The notes: generated by a model from the sequence alone, not told the origin. A DNA stretch of 64,000 nt from Adiantum capillus-veneris (GCA_014529385.2 CM043963.1:99683412-99747411); one strand, 5' to 3'; positions 22,920-34,174 are shown, counted from the first letter of the stretch. Numbers and translations: made by a program.

Positions 22920-23803
22920 TAATGAGGGTCTCCAACCTATAAATAGGCTCCTGTACTTTTTGTAAAACAACCTGCAATATCTCACATAGCGCCCCAACAC
23001 TCTATGCATGAGGAGAGACTTTATGCATGAGGAGAGACTTAGGCGTAGCAACCACTTTGTGAGCTTCACTTTTGGTGTGAGAGAAGCTTTCAAGCTACAC
23101 ATTGCAAGTGAGAGAGCGTGAGTTCAAAAATCTCAAAACCACTATTGTATATGTTCCTCCATCATCAATAAACTGAGGTTTGGTGCATTAAAGGCGTGAT
23201 TCGACGTTCAAATCTTCGTCCTTCCACTTGTGCAATAATGTTTGGTGAATTCAAGGTGACTTGTGTATTTTGAGTTTATATCGTTTGATCTTGTTTTAGA
23301 AAGTGTTTTTATGTGTTTCCATTGCCAATTTTGTAACCATTGTAAGAGGGTATTGTGGTGAGAGGTCTCCCACACTCTAAGAGAGAGTGCGTGTGTGTGT
23401 TGGTAATGTTTAACATTCACTAAGCATTGAGTTAGTTTTGTACAAGCTCTACAATAGCATCATAACGAACCATCTCCATTTGTAAATCACAAATAAGGTA
23501 TAACGCAAGATCCATTTCTCTCTCTCTTTCCTGTGCTCTAGCTCTCTCTAGTCCATTTTGTGTGTGTCTTGGTGTGAGGTTGCTTGTGTGTGTTTTGTGG
23601 GGCATCTTCTTGGTTGTGACAAAATCTCTCTTGCGTTCTAGTTCGCATACCATAACTAGGTGGTGCCCCTATCTTGTTTGGGTTTGGTTGTGGGTTTGTT
23701 GTTGTGTTGTGCTTGTGGTTGCCCCAGCCCCAATTGAGCAGCACGGGAGCCTTGAGGGGTGTTTAGAGGTCGCCTCTCTTGTTGCCCGCCCTGGACCACC
23801 TCA
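22920..23803 (+). repeat. Right LTR of Tat element, second part
   Basis: Continues the right LTR after the nested insertion. It opens with the second TSD copy TAATG, then the TATA-like CTATAAATAGG at 22937, and ends CCACCTCA at 23803. The nested element therefore sits about 13 bp upstream of the putative TATA box. Confidence 0.92.
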
Positions 23804-24085
23804 GTGTCCTATATGTTGTTGACGACAATGCATGTAGGTGATGGACGTCGCACCTCCCCCCTTCTGTGGCGTATATGGTTTTTTTCTTTAGTTTGGCTTT
23901 GTTGTCAAGGGTGGCTCCCTTCTCAGTCGATGTACTGTCGCTCTGTTGGGATGTGCTCTTATAATGTGTTTGTTGGTCGCCATGGCTCGGTCTGAGCATG
24001 ATTTTACAGTGTAAATTATTTGGCTTTGATTAATTTACTTCACTCACAATTGTGAGTTCGGGGGGGGGGGGGGGGGGGGGGGGGG
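23804..24085. other. Segment right of the Tat element ending in LINE-type palindrome and G-run
   Basis: No protein was recognised. The last part (about 23985-24085) resembles the 3' UTR of the family-1 LINE: GAGCATGA, an AT-rich stretch, the palindrome ACTCACAATTGTGAGT (24042-24057), and then 26 G residues at 24060-24085. It may be the 3' end of an older LINE whose upstream part is at 8520-9051. Confidence 0.45.
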
Positions 24086-24375
24086 AAAGGTTTGCAAGAA
24101 TAGTCTTTTAAGGGTTGTTGGTGGTAGTTGATGGGACAATAGACAAACAACAATGAAAAGTCACATGCTTTCAAGGGTTAGGATTTGAAATCATGTAGGG
24201 AAAAGATGATACCATAAGGAATCCTAATGCTAACCTAATTTTTTTATAGATACCAAAATTCAAAGTAGGAAAGAAGGAATGAAAATGGAAAGATTTGCAA
24301 GAACAGTCTTAGGTTGTTGGGGGTAGTTGATGGGACAATAGATAGACAACTGAAGAGTAACATCACATGATTTCA
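24086..24375. repeat. Tandem copies of a ~200-bp repeat
   Basis: A unit runs from AAAGGTTTGCAAGAATAGTC (24086) to GAAGGAATG (24282). A second, partial unit begins AAAGATTTGCAAGAACAGTC at 24288. The end of another unit is found at 8412-8519, across the Tat element. Confidence 0.7.
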
Positions 24376-25159
24376 CATTCACAAAAGTGTGACATTGTTG
24401 TCAACTATAATTTGTTTTCATGACTTGACTATCATTAGTAGTTAACTATTTAGTTATCATTAGCTACTTGTTGCTAGAGCTAGTCAGTTAAGTCCATTCT
24501 CTAGTCCATTCTATATCTCACTCTCAGTCTCTATTTTATTGTATCAGTCTCAATCTTTGTTGTATAGCATCAAGTATAAATATATTGAAGTCGCTCGATC
24601 CAATTATTGTGATTTCGGTGTCAATTACCTTATTCTCTTGTCCTGGGGTCCAATGTATTTCAACCGATTGAAATTATAAAATCTTAGCTAGATTTTGAGC
24701 TTGCCTTTAAGAAAACGGGGAAATTTACACAAGTTTTAGTGTAATTGCCAACAAAAGCATCAAATTTTGACCTAAAAACCGGGAGAAATCCAAGTTTGCC
24801 CTTATTTTCACCGATTAGGGGAAATATATTTTTCTAGCCCTACTCTTGTCTTCAATATAGTGTTGTGATCTAGCATCTAATTTAATCACTATAAATGCGA
24901 GCTCAACTAACTACCTCACACTGGAAACTTGCAATCCACCTTTGTGGAGGTGAGTTGCATATTAGATTTAGCAACCACCACCATACCATAAAAAATCTTC
25001 TCATTCTCACATTCACTAAACATCCTATCACACTTCATCACTCTACCTATTGTTGATGTGGTTTGTGGGTGGTGGGCACATGCATCCAAGTGCAATGTTG
25101 CTTGGGTGGGAAAATTGTGCCAAGGCCATGGACACAATTGTACTTTGTTTGTTTGAGCT
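24376..25159. other. Gene-free segment, possible solo LTR
   Basis: No coding domain. A stretch starting TGTGACATTG at 24391 has a TATA-like GTATAAATATATTG at 24572 and LTR-like composition, but its end and TSD could not be fixed. The rest to 25159 has nothing recognisable. Confidence 0.3.
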
Positions 25160-25173
25160 AGATTGGTAATCCT
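25160..25173. repeat. 14-bp LINE target-site duplication, left copy
   Basis: AGATTGGTAATCCT is perfectly repeated at 26659-26672, flanking the minus-strand LINE. Confidence 0.93.
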
Positions 25174-26658
25174 TTTTTGGGGGGGAGGGGCAAAACTCAC
25201 AATCGTGAGTGGATTATATTAACAACCCAAAGGAATTACAATTACTAGTCATGCTCGTGTCGAGCCATGACATCTTCCAACCATCAATACATTAGCTAAC
25301 AAGGGGGCCACCCCATGGCACCATATGGTTCCGATATTATTGCAGTCACAACCTTGCTCCACTCTTTAGAGTTCCTTTGTTTCCCAATGGCTATAATCGC
25401 TTCCTTGCTTTCTCGAATGATCTCCAAGAATCTAGCTGATTCAATGATGTTCTCAAATAGCCAATAATTCATGACCTTTCGAACCTGTTTGAAGCAACAA
25501 AACCAGACAATTTGTGTACTAATTAGCAGTGGTTGGCTCATGAACACCTTCCCACCCAAGAAGAGATCGTTCTTGCATAACTCAATCTTCCATGTCTTTT
25601 GAACCCACTTGCATGTCTTTCCTGCCAGGCCATAGATCCCCCGGCAATCCTTGAAAATGTGGGGGAAGTTCTCACTTGCTAGTCTGCATTGTGGGCATCT
25701 TTATGGACCAATCTTTCTAGCTAGGACCTTCACCCCACTTGGCAGGGCCCCCCATAGTACCTTCCACACAAAGACCTTCATCCTAAGCGGCCATTATGGG
25801 CACCAGGTGTTCTTAGCAACAGTCACCCGTCTTGTCTCCGGCCATTGTTTGCCCCACTGCTTGTTCAGGGAGGAGAACCAATCCAGCGAGAACATGAGGA
25901 TGATGTACACCTCCTTGTTGCTTGGTTTATGGAAGTGTCTGTCCATGGGCCACTGCCATGCTTTCCAATCAAAACTAAACTCACACGTCGGTAGGCAGCA
26001 ACAACTGATAAGCCATTCTAAGACTCTATTTACTAGCAATCTTTCAATCCCATTGAGTTGGAACTAGGACACTAGTTGGTCTGATCCTTTCAAGTCACTA
26101 CTACTGTAGTCCCAAAACTGGCCCAGTCGTTGTAGTCCTTTGTTGTTCATCTTCCTAGCCACCTCCCTCCAAGTCGGATTCAATAAGATGCTTCCCGCAT
26201 TAGACACCCATGGGGACGAATGAGACATCAAGTTGTGAAAGTATCTAGTTACCTCTCCCCATTCTAAGGCCTCAGCGGCTCTGTTTGCTTTCGGGCAAGC
26301 TCGCCATTTAAGCCCCCAAGCTTCATGCTAAACCACTGAGGGTCAAGTAGCTTGTCGTGCAGATCTAGCCCATTCCACTGGCACAATTTGGCATTGTCCA
26401 TCATGGCCTTTGTCATAATAGGCCAAGCTTGATCTTGATTCGTGATTGCAACCACAAACTTGGCACTCTGGGCCTTCACGTGAGACTCGGGTTAATTATT
26501 ACGAGGCCGCCTTGCTCCACTGGTCTCGCTATTGCCTTCCAACTTGCCCACTGCCAAGGTAGAGAGTCTTTATTAATTGTTGTTTTTCCAGAGGAATCTT
26601 TTTATCGATTTTAAGAACTCCTTCTACTTGCATTGGGCTATCTTAAGCAGTAGGCCAG
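25174..26658 (-). mobile_element. 5'-truncated LINE, family 1, copy L3
   Basis: A 1485-bp minus-strand insert homologous to about 6810-8390 of copy L1: the RT C-terminus and the zinc-binding region of ORF2, plus the 3' UTR. It ends in a T/G-rich tail on the plus strand (25174-25190), meaning an A/C-rich tail on the coding strand, beside the near-palindrome ACTCACAATCGTGAGT. The perfect 14-bp TSD marks an ordinary target-primed insertion with 5' truncation. Confidence 0.93.
25296..26640 (-). pseudogene. LINE ORF2 C-terminal region (copy L3)
   Basis: Minus-strand pieces read, from 5' to 3': KFVVAITNQDQAWPIMTKAMMDNAKL (26264-26479, matching KFVVSLAKQDQVW of copy L1), FDWKAWQWPMDRHFHKP (25794-26039, matching FDWNAWKWP) and the terminal FENIIESARFLEIIRESK (25296-25559). 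Stops and frameshifts separate them. It contains no catalytic RT box because the insert is truncated. Confidence 0.85.
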
Positions 26659-26672
26659 AGATTGGTAATCCT
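26659..26672. repeat. 14-bp LINE target-site duplication, right copy
   Basis: AGATTGGTAATCCT, identical to 25160-25173. Confidence 0.93.
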
Positions 26673-27412
26673 ACATGATAAGTCTCTTATCAATGTTTTT
26701 GGAAGAAGTATAGTACTTTTGAGTAGGCACGTCATTTAAAAAATTTCTTGATGCAGCTTAAAGATTGAACCCATCTTCTTATGGAAAAATTGTTAAAGGA
26801 CGTTAAAGGAAGTTCTGATACCTTGAAAAACCAACCTTTCACAAAGCTTGAAAAGTGAATCCTTCAGGTAGGCCCAACCAATTTTTTTTGAGCCGCTTAT
26901 TAAGGGGAATCTCATTGGATTCCCTTTTGGATTTAAGAGAAAAAGGTGGCACTCGGTGAGAGTTGAGGGGGAAAAGTAGAGGAGGGGCACGTGTTGGATT
27001 GTTCAAGATTTTCTCATCTTTATTTCTCTTTGGCAATGATCCGTTTCTGAGCGCTTAGCACATAATTTGTCACAAATTACCTAGCAAAAAAAAGCATGAA
27101 GCAATTCATCTCCAAAACCTGTATAACCAACTCAATTTCTAGCTTTAACATCTTGTATTTGATAGACAATCATTCTTGTTGTATGAAAAGCTACAACTTT
27201 TTTTAATTTGGGAAGTATTTAATCTCACAAGGGTGTTTGGGGAATTTTTGAAATTTGAAGGGTATTTCTAGAATTTCCACAAATTAGAGAGGTATTTTGG
27301 TAGTTTTCGCTACATTCTGCACAACAGAATCGGCTTGAGCTTGGCAGAGGCCGGGAGAAACGTGAAGAGGCAAAATAGTCGGCTGCAGGGCAGCGATGCT
27401 TTGGATGGGAAG

Positions 27413-27456
<44 letters not shown>

Positions 27457-27635
27457 GGAAGCCCTTAGTGCAGCACACCATCTGCCACGTCGACAGAGGA
27501 TTCCCCCTTGGATGCCTACCTTCAATTCTGCCTGTGAACTGGCACACCAGTGATAAAACCCAGAGCATGCAACATTGACGAGTATGCTGATCAAGCAGGA
27601 AAAGCGAGGAGGATGGATGGGGTGGCGAGGGAATT

Positions 27636-27687
<52 letters not shown>

Positions 27688-28256
27688 TGTGTGTGTTCGC
27701 GCGCGCATGCGTATGCACATGCGTGTGTGTGTGTCCAGGGACTGAGTTGTAAAGAAAATGTATGCTCTCTTTCTCTGCAAATGTCTTGCTGGTTCAGGTG
27801 CGCAAGCACCCAATGTGCCACCTCTCATTCTGCTTTTGTCGGGACCTGTGTGGTCAAAGCGGAAGGGCTTCACACGAAAATGCAGAGAGAGAGGAGGCGA
27901 CCTTTGCATACGGCAACCATGGCGAGGGCGTTTGCGCAGAGGCGTGATGGCGTTAGCAGCTCTCGTTTTCCCCATGGTATCTCATGGACAAATTAATGAA
28001 TTTTTAGAAGAATAGACCGAGTATGTGACTCTAAGTTCGCAAGCATGTCAAAATTAGAGGGTATCTACTAAGATTCTTAAACACCTTGGAGGGGAAAAAG
28101 GCGCAGCTGTTAGGGGGGGGGGGGGGGTGCTGTTGCCGTGCGTCAGGACTGCCCTGAGCGAGGGGGAGATTTTTGGTGGGGGCGATGCGCCAGAGGAGGC
28201 CTCAAAGCGGTCAGGACCTCTCAAATGCAGACAGCGATACGATATCATGAGCTCAT

Positions 28257-28302
<46 letters not shown>

Positions 28303-28819
28303 CAGTCAAGAGTAGCCATGCATGCAATCTCTGCAACAGTGTAGAGACATTCGTCACCTGCGGGAATGTCAGTTTTTGCTTGGTGGAGAGAAAGAGAGAG
28401 GGAGATGGACATGACGGGCAATGGCGAGATAGTTTGAATGCGATCGCTGCTAGCCTTGCAAGCGAGAGGGGGGCAAGTCTGCGTGAGGAAACCATGGCGA
28501 TGGTAGCTGGAGATGCGCAGGACGACGATGGCGACAACCTTCAAGTTTTGCTTTTGATTTGGTGGATTCGCAAGGAATCTACATCGCTAATTAATTAATT
28601 GCAGCACGATAGACCCAGAATAGACCGATTAGTAGCGTAGTAATATGCCTTTGATATTGCATCTATGCTTTTAGCTTGTATCTATGCCTTCTCCCTCCAC
28701 AGCTTATCCTATTGCAACAGCTAATAGTTTTAGTTAATTAACTTTCTCTTGTAAGAAACTTTTCGTTTAAGCTTTCTCCCCATCGATCAAGCCTCTCGTT
28801 TTCGTCCTTTTGCCACCAC
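26673..28819. other. Gene-free, microsatellite-rich interval
   Basis: No conserved domain was found on either strand. The long open frames here come from CT and GT repeats (27415-27454, 27638-27734, 28260-28299). Base composition is mixed, with GC-rich stretches at 27330-28000 and 28120-28540. A 12-bp direct repeat AGAATAGACCGA at 28010 and 28617 could mark a ~600-bp insert. Gene remnants cannot be excluded. Confidence 0.5.
27638..27734. repeat. Compound (CT)n(GT)n microsatellite with alternating CG/CA
   Basis: A CT run to 27670, a GT run to 27696, then TCGCGCGCGCATGCGTATGC and a second GT run. The alternating purine-pyrimidine stretch could adopt Z-DNA. Confidence 0.93.
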
Positions 28820-28857
28820 TTCCCGGTGTTGCAAAGGTTTCAACGTGGCTTTAGCAT

Positions 28858-29318
28858 GGAATATCTATCACAACAGGTTGAAGTTGTAGAGGCTATTACA
28901 ATGGCGATTACATCAAGTCTGATTAAAAAGCAACAGGCCATGCAAGCTAAGATTACACTAGTATTTGAATTCGGTGGGAGAGTCCCGGATAGGTACGAGC
29001 TGACTCAATGGCTTCAGGGACCGCAAATTCTTGGACATGGATGTGCAATTGAATATACCTTGTATCTAACCAAGGGTTTTTGTTTGGTAGAAATCTCCAA
29101 TGTCTTGAAGATCCTGAATAAAGCCCCCTCTTTTTTAATAGGAATATTGTCTTTGTGGTGCCATGGGAGCCCGTGTTTGTCTTGGCAGAATCCCTTCAAG
29201 GGTTTCATCCAGTCTGGGGCAAGTTTGGGGGATTGCTTGGCTGGCTCTGGGATAATATCAGGATGCTTGCCAATTAACTGGGCACCCCCTTGTTTGTTCC
29301 TAGCAAGAGAGGTCTAGG
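28858..29318 (+). pseudogene. LINE ORF1 N-terminal part (copy L2)
   Basis: It opens at a Met at 28858 and contains VEVVEAITMAITSSLIKKQQ, then LTQWLQGPQILGHGCA, matching the damaged N-terminus of copy L1 (IQWLQGPRILGHGG). The later part is frameshifted against L1 (HPVWVEF-type residues are lost). It ends at the deletion junction, before the CCHC knuckle. Confidence 0.78.
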
Positions 29319-29334
29319 TAGTGACAAAAGAGGG

Positions 29335-31295
29335 ATACTCCGATAGAAGGGGAGTGGCTAATGGTTGGGGATTTCAAGATGGTAGAGAAGAGTAAGGATA
29401 GAATAGGTTCCTCGAGTTTGCTATCTAGCACTAAAAAATCTAAATGGTTGAGCTTGTGTGAGAAGTGGGCTATGATTGATTTGTAGGAGGTGGGCCCCTG
29501 GAACAGTATGCCTAGGTTTACCTACACAAGTCTCCAGTATGTCCGACCTGCCTCCAGGATTGACAGATGACAAAAAAATTATTTCGGATCACATGCCCCT
29601 ACCACATACAACTCAAGAAAGCACTAGGGGAGCGGTAGACCCTGAAAGGGGAGAAAAAGCTTCTTATAACAGGGTCACACCTATTCAAAGACCGTCTTTT
29701 TAGAAGCCTCGCCAAGGAAGCATTGGGTAAGCTCAAGAAAGATGTGGATCTCAATAAACTTAAGGCTTAGGATCTATGTCCTCGAAGCATTCAAAAAATG
29801 ATCAAAAGCTCACGCCCTCATATTAAAAAAGACAGTGAGGCACACCTCAAGCATCTCACAGTGGAGGTGGCTTTGCTAACCTCAAGAAAGGTTGTTGGGC
29901 TAGCTACTAAGAATGAGCACAAGCGGTGGCTTGAAGCTAAATAGAACCTGGCTAATGAACAACTTGAGGAAATCAAGAAGGCAATATTGCTCTCCAAAAA
30001 GACTTTCCTTCAACCAGAAGCCTGTAATCAAGCACATTTTTTTAGGGCTTTGAAATTCAAGAAGAGTCGGGGACGCATCCACTCACTTCATGATGAGAAA
30101 GGGACTACAGTTCAAAACCAAGATGAGATGGCTAGTCTAATGTTGAACTATCTAAGCCAGATTATTGGCTAGCTAGAGATCTAATCCCAAGAAGTTGATG
30201 AAGCCAGAGCAACTTTGCTTGAGAGCGTCGAGAAGAAGGTTCCCCAATCAAAAGCCAACCGGCTGGAAGGGGCATTCTCCGGAGACAAATATTCACTAGC
30301 ATTGCAAGCTCTTGGCAAGGAAAAGTCCCCCGGTTGGGATCGTATGACGGTTGAATTCTTTAGAGAATCTTGGGATGATCTCAAGGTCCCATTTACGTGG
30401 TTAGCTAACCAAGCCATTATCAAAGGGTCGTTGGATGCAAGTGTGAAGAGAGGGCTCATCAAACCCATCCCCAAACAAGTATGTTTCTCTCAACTTAAGC
30501 ATTGACGACCTATTACAATGATGTGAGTAGCTTACAAAATTATTTCCAAGGTAGTAGCTCTCAGACTAGCCCCCCTATTGAACATGATCATCTCTCCCCA
30601 TCAGCATGGGTTCATTAAAGGAAGATCCATTTATGACAACATCTTGACAACAATGGTGGGCACTGAATATGCAACATCTACCAAGCAAGAGTTCATTTTG
30701 CTATAGCTTGAACTTGATAAGTCTTATGATAGAATAACATGGCCATAGATAGAAACTATCATGGAAACTTTGGGCTTTGGGCCTTGCTTGTGTCGCCTCA
30801 TTTGCACATCGGGGACTAGTAGCCATTCAGAGCTCTTGTTTAATGATATAAGTGTGGGCTCCTTTGAGGTCAAAAGGTCTATTAAGCAGGCCCTTGGCCC
30901 CCTTCTTTTCACCATCGGATCATATCCTCTCATCACAATGCTCAAAGCCAGTGCTATGTGAGGGGAGTTACAAGGGTTGACTTTACGTGGTAATGACTAG
31001 CTCCTGGCAAAACTGTTTGCAGACAATTCACTTCTCTTTTTAAAGGCGTGCCCCCAGGTTCTCAGGAAAGCTCTGGTGATTGTGCAAACGTTTGTCGTGG
31101 CCTTGGGTTCCAAATCTAATATTGAGAAGTCAAGGTTGATCTCCCTGTCAAAAAACGACTCCTTCAACCCTTTTGATTGGTCAAGTGAGATTGTCTCTAA
31201 AGGGAATATCTTCAGGCACTTGGGGCCCCTTTGGGGTGGATGTAACTCACAAACAAAGATTTCAGTGGGTCCTTGAAAAAGTCAAAACAAAAATG
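29335..31295 (+). pseudogene. LINE ORF2 endonuclease remnant and reverse transcriptase (copy L2)
   Basis: The endonuclease remnant begins at MVGDFKMVEK (about 29360). The RT at 30215-31276 shows KSPGWDRMTVEFFRESWDDL, HQHGFIKGRSIYDNI-equivalent residues at about 30600, and SFEVKRSIKQ. The catalytic FADD reads FADN at about 31018, a different substitution from the FAND of copy L1. In-frame stops occur at about 30505, 30525, 30705 and 30961. The sequence is cut at 31295. Confidence 0.85.
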
Positions 31296-31655
31296 GTAGT
31301 GGCCGGATGGAAGACTGTGGCCAGACTCAACCATCTTCATTGCATCACCTAGTCACAAGGAACACAAAGATTGTATTGTACCAGGTCTCTCTTGATGGGA
31401 GAATCTATAATACAAATGCCTTTTAGAGGGGGGATCAACTCCAAGTAAATCCAATCCTCAATTATTGTCATGTTCTCTAATACTCTCTCTTGCAAAAGTA
31501 TTGTTCATGCCAAGTTAATTAAGTACTATGTTTATGTTGCTACCATGAATTAAGTTCACCCTCTATGTCTCAAAGTAATCTCACAAAAATGTTCACTCTA
31601 ATTCTTTTAATTCTGCTATTCTTAAGGTTCATAGGCCATTTCCATTACATTGATA
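31296..31655 (+). repeat. Possible 5' LTR remnant of gypsy element
   Basis: Non-coding DNA between the broken LINE and a degenerate Met-type primer site (TGATATCAAAGC at about 31652). If it is an LTR, only its 3' part remains. It shares a 22-bp block, CCATCTTCATTGCATCACCTAG, with 37352-37373 but no longer homology with the 3' side. Confidence 0.4.
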
Positions 31656-32015
31656 TCAAAGCATTTGGTTTCTCTTTTCTTGCTTAAGAAGAGAGGTCCT
31701 TAAGTAGCCTATTAATGGTTGATTTTGTTAATTATATTAGGGTGAGTGGAACTGGGATCTATTATCGGTTTTGTTGAGCCCACTATGTGGGATATGGTGC
31801 ACACCTTGGGAGCTTTGGTCTTAATAATGGGATCTTTTTAGACTTGCCTAAAGCTTTACCATTATTGAGCCATAAGAAGTTTGAAAGGAGATAGCCCTAG
31901 GAAATTTTGCAATATTAGACCCACTCCACTATTCTCTATAATTAACCAATTCTAGCCGTGGGTGTAGATACTTAAGTGTTGATTTTCAAAGGCTAAGAGG
32001 AGTAGCAACTAAGAT

Positions 32016-33400
32016 TTGCCAAAGAATACACTAAGTAAACACATAAGTATAATTAGCATCACTGACAATAACCAAGAGAGTAGAATGAACATTGATAACT
32101 TTGATTTTACACATGAAGGTGCTAATGATGATGCCCCCATGTTTGTCAATTATCTTGTTACTAGGTTGCAGCAAGTTATGGGCAACCCTGCTTTGCAAGA
32201 CAAAGTTACTCAACAACTTTGTGCTTATGGGATTTCCCTTCCTCTCCAAGAGGAGAGAGAGCTTAGGAGGCCTCTTGATGAGACCCCCAAAAGAAGACTA
32301 TCTCCCATACGAGAGGAGGAGTCCAAAGAACAAGAAAGTAATGCTGAATAAGTTCCTCTGAAGATGTGGATCCATGAAGATGGTGGTCTAGATGATCACC
32401 AACTCCTCCCAAGAGGAAATGGTCAACACACAGTCCTTCTCCTCGTCAATCCAAAAGGAAAGAGAGGAAACAAAGAAAGAAGAGGTCAAGAAAGAGGTCA
32501 CCCTCTTCTCCTTCTTCTAAAACTTCCTCCTCTTTCGATGAAAGCTATGGCTATTCTCCTAGAGAATACAAGAGGGGAGGACATCGCAAATCATACCCTG
32601 CATGGCGAAGGTCACAAAAGCTCAAGAAGTTCAAAGAGGGAGGAAAGAGTATCTCTTTTCTCACCTATGATGGCACCTTTGGTGCCACCGACAAAGTATA
32701 GGCTTTCATCTAGCAATTTGATGCGGCCTTTGGAGACGAGGGCTTCATGGAGTCCTCCAAGCTACGCCATGTAGCTATGTACTTTCAAAAATCGGCTCGT
32801 CAATGGTGGGCTAGCCTTTGTGGCAACAACAAAGCCCCAAAGACATGGAAAACTCTACGAGTTTCCATCATGAAGCAATTCCTTGCAAGCAATGCAGAGG
32901 ACAAACTACTTACCGAATGGGCAGTTTGAAGATTCTCTCCCATGAGTCTATTCACAAATATGTGGACAAGTTTTGGGATTTACATCTCAAGGCTACTGTC
33001 TTCCAAGCGATAAACTTTGATGAGCGAAAGCAACAATTTTGTGCGGGATTACCTAAAGCAATGGCCGAGTATGACAGCTCACAACGGCCTGGTTCTATCA
33101 CTGAAGTAATCCACCACACCATGGTTGCTTCATGCATCAATTTCCAACAAGGGGCTAGACGGAATGTCAAGCCCATGGAAAACAAAGACAAAAGTGATGC
33201 AAAGGGGAAGACCAATGCCCAAAATTCTTCCAAGGCAAGTCCAATAACAACAACAACAACAACAACACTCGGTCCAAGGAGAAGGGAGTTTACAAAGGTA
33301 AAAACAAACTCTCTCCTGAGAGCTTGAAGCTTTTCGCAAGGACCATAATTGTTTTAAGTGTGGGAAGCAAGGAAACAAGAGAAATGCCTGCAGTGAACTC
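32016..33400 (+). pseudogene. gypsy gag with CCHC knuckle
   Basis: The N-terminal part (32091-32351) is followed by basic low-complexity sequence. The capsid-like block runs from FLTYDGTFGATDK (about 32655) through SSKLRHVAMYFQKSARQWWASL and TWKTLRVSIMKQF (32747-32929). A frame change at about 32920 continues it as HKYVDKFWDLHLKATVF (32940-33130). The knuckle is at about 33350 as CFKCGKQGNKRNAC, with the His replaced by Lys. A frame break and a stop at about 32700 make it non-functional. Confidence 0.82.
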
Positions 33401-33489
33401 CTAGAGCTTCCATCATTGAGGCTCCAAAAGAGGATGCTCATTGCAAAAGATCACCTCTCTCCTATGCTTGGGGAAAGGTAAGGGAACAT

Positions 33490-33850
33490 GATGCCTTCAT
33501 CTTGTTTGACCCTGGCTCTACTCACAACTTCATATCAACAGAGTTGGCCACCAAGTTGGACATTTAAGCTTTTGAGATGAGAGATACTATAACTGTTGAC
33601 ACAGCTTTCAAGGGACAGCAAGCCTCCGTTACTCCCTTGATTGGGAAGTTGAGGCTTCATGCCCAAAGCTACATCGACAAAGAAGACTTTTTCATCTCTC
33701 CTCTCCAATATGAGGATGCTATCCTAGGGGCACCATGGTTAAACCGCATGGCTGCCAACATGAAGTTCCCTAAAAGGAGAATCTACTTTACCTATAGGGG
33801 AAAGAGAAGGTATATAGATTCTAATGAGTCTGGTCGTACTATACCACTTG
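33490..33850 (+). pseudogene. gypsy aspartic protease
   Basis: The active-site block reads FDPGSTHNFIS at about 33507, with DPG instead of the usual DSG or DTG, followed by a stop at about 33566 and the open stretch from 33577. The C-terminal half includes DFFISPLQYEDAILGAPWLN, matching the ILG-x-PWL block of retropepsins. Catalytic Asp is present, but the stop breaks it. Confidence 0.8.
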
Positions 33851-34174
33851 TAAATTCATCGGCTTTTGATAAGTCAATGAAAAGCTCACTTTCTGCGTAC
33901 ATGATTTTTGTCAAAGAATCGACTAATGATGCTAATGATTTATCAAATGAAAATGGTAGGAATCAAGAAGAGTTAGACTTTTCTACTTTTCTAAATGGAT
34001 TCCAAGATGTTTTCATCGATGATATCCCTATGGAGTTACCTCCAAAACGAGGGGATGATGGCCATTGAATTGAGCTCCTACTAGGAAGCTCACCACCTAA
34101 CAAGCCTCCTTATTGAGTTTTCCAATCTCAACAAGAGGAGACCATGAGGCAAGTACAAGATTGGAGACAAAGGG

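Larger units (their letters stand above)
9052..23803 (+). mobile_element. Tat/Ogre-type Ty3-gypsy retrotransposon with nested insertion
   Basis: Both LTRs start TGATAGC and end CCACCTCA (TG...CA): left 9052-11747, right 17655-23803 once the nested element 19557-22919 is removed. Internally, gag, protease, RT, RNase H, a second RNase H and integrase occur in gypsy order. A primer-site-like TGG follows the left LTR and a purine tract (17641-17651) precedes the right one. The extra RNase H and the 2.7 kb LTRs point to the plant-specific Tat lineage. No clear target-site duplication is visible (GGCAT against GTGTC). The coding region is multiply broken. Confidence 0.9.
28820..31295 (+). mobile_element. 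Internally deleted LINE, family 1, copy L2
   Basis: Homologous to copy L1 from about 28876 onward: ORF1 start (28858-29320), then a direct jump into the ORF2 endonuclease (about 29335), then RT up to 31295. The region equivalent to about 3630-4727 of L1 (ORF1 knuckle, spacer and endonuclease start) is missing. At 31295 the LINE stops in mid-RT at the point equivalent to 6735 of L1, where unrelated sequence begins. Loss of the 3' end is unusual for a LINE and implies a secondary break. Confidence 0.88.

Noticed and set aside
9047-23808. Target-site duplication for the Tat element
   Set aside because: Flanks read GGCAT and GTGTC; they do not match, so no TSD is claimed.
24391-24720. Possible solo LTR with TATA-like box
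   Set aside because: No convincing end or TSD; kept only as a remark in the interval description.
27415-27454. Long open frames of Leu-Ser or Arg-Glu repeats around CT tracts (also at 10671, 21437, 28260 and 37935)
   Set aside because: They are artefacts of CT/GA microsatellites read in any frame.
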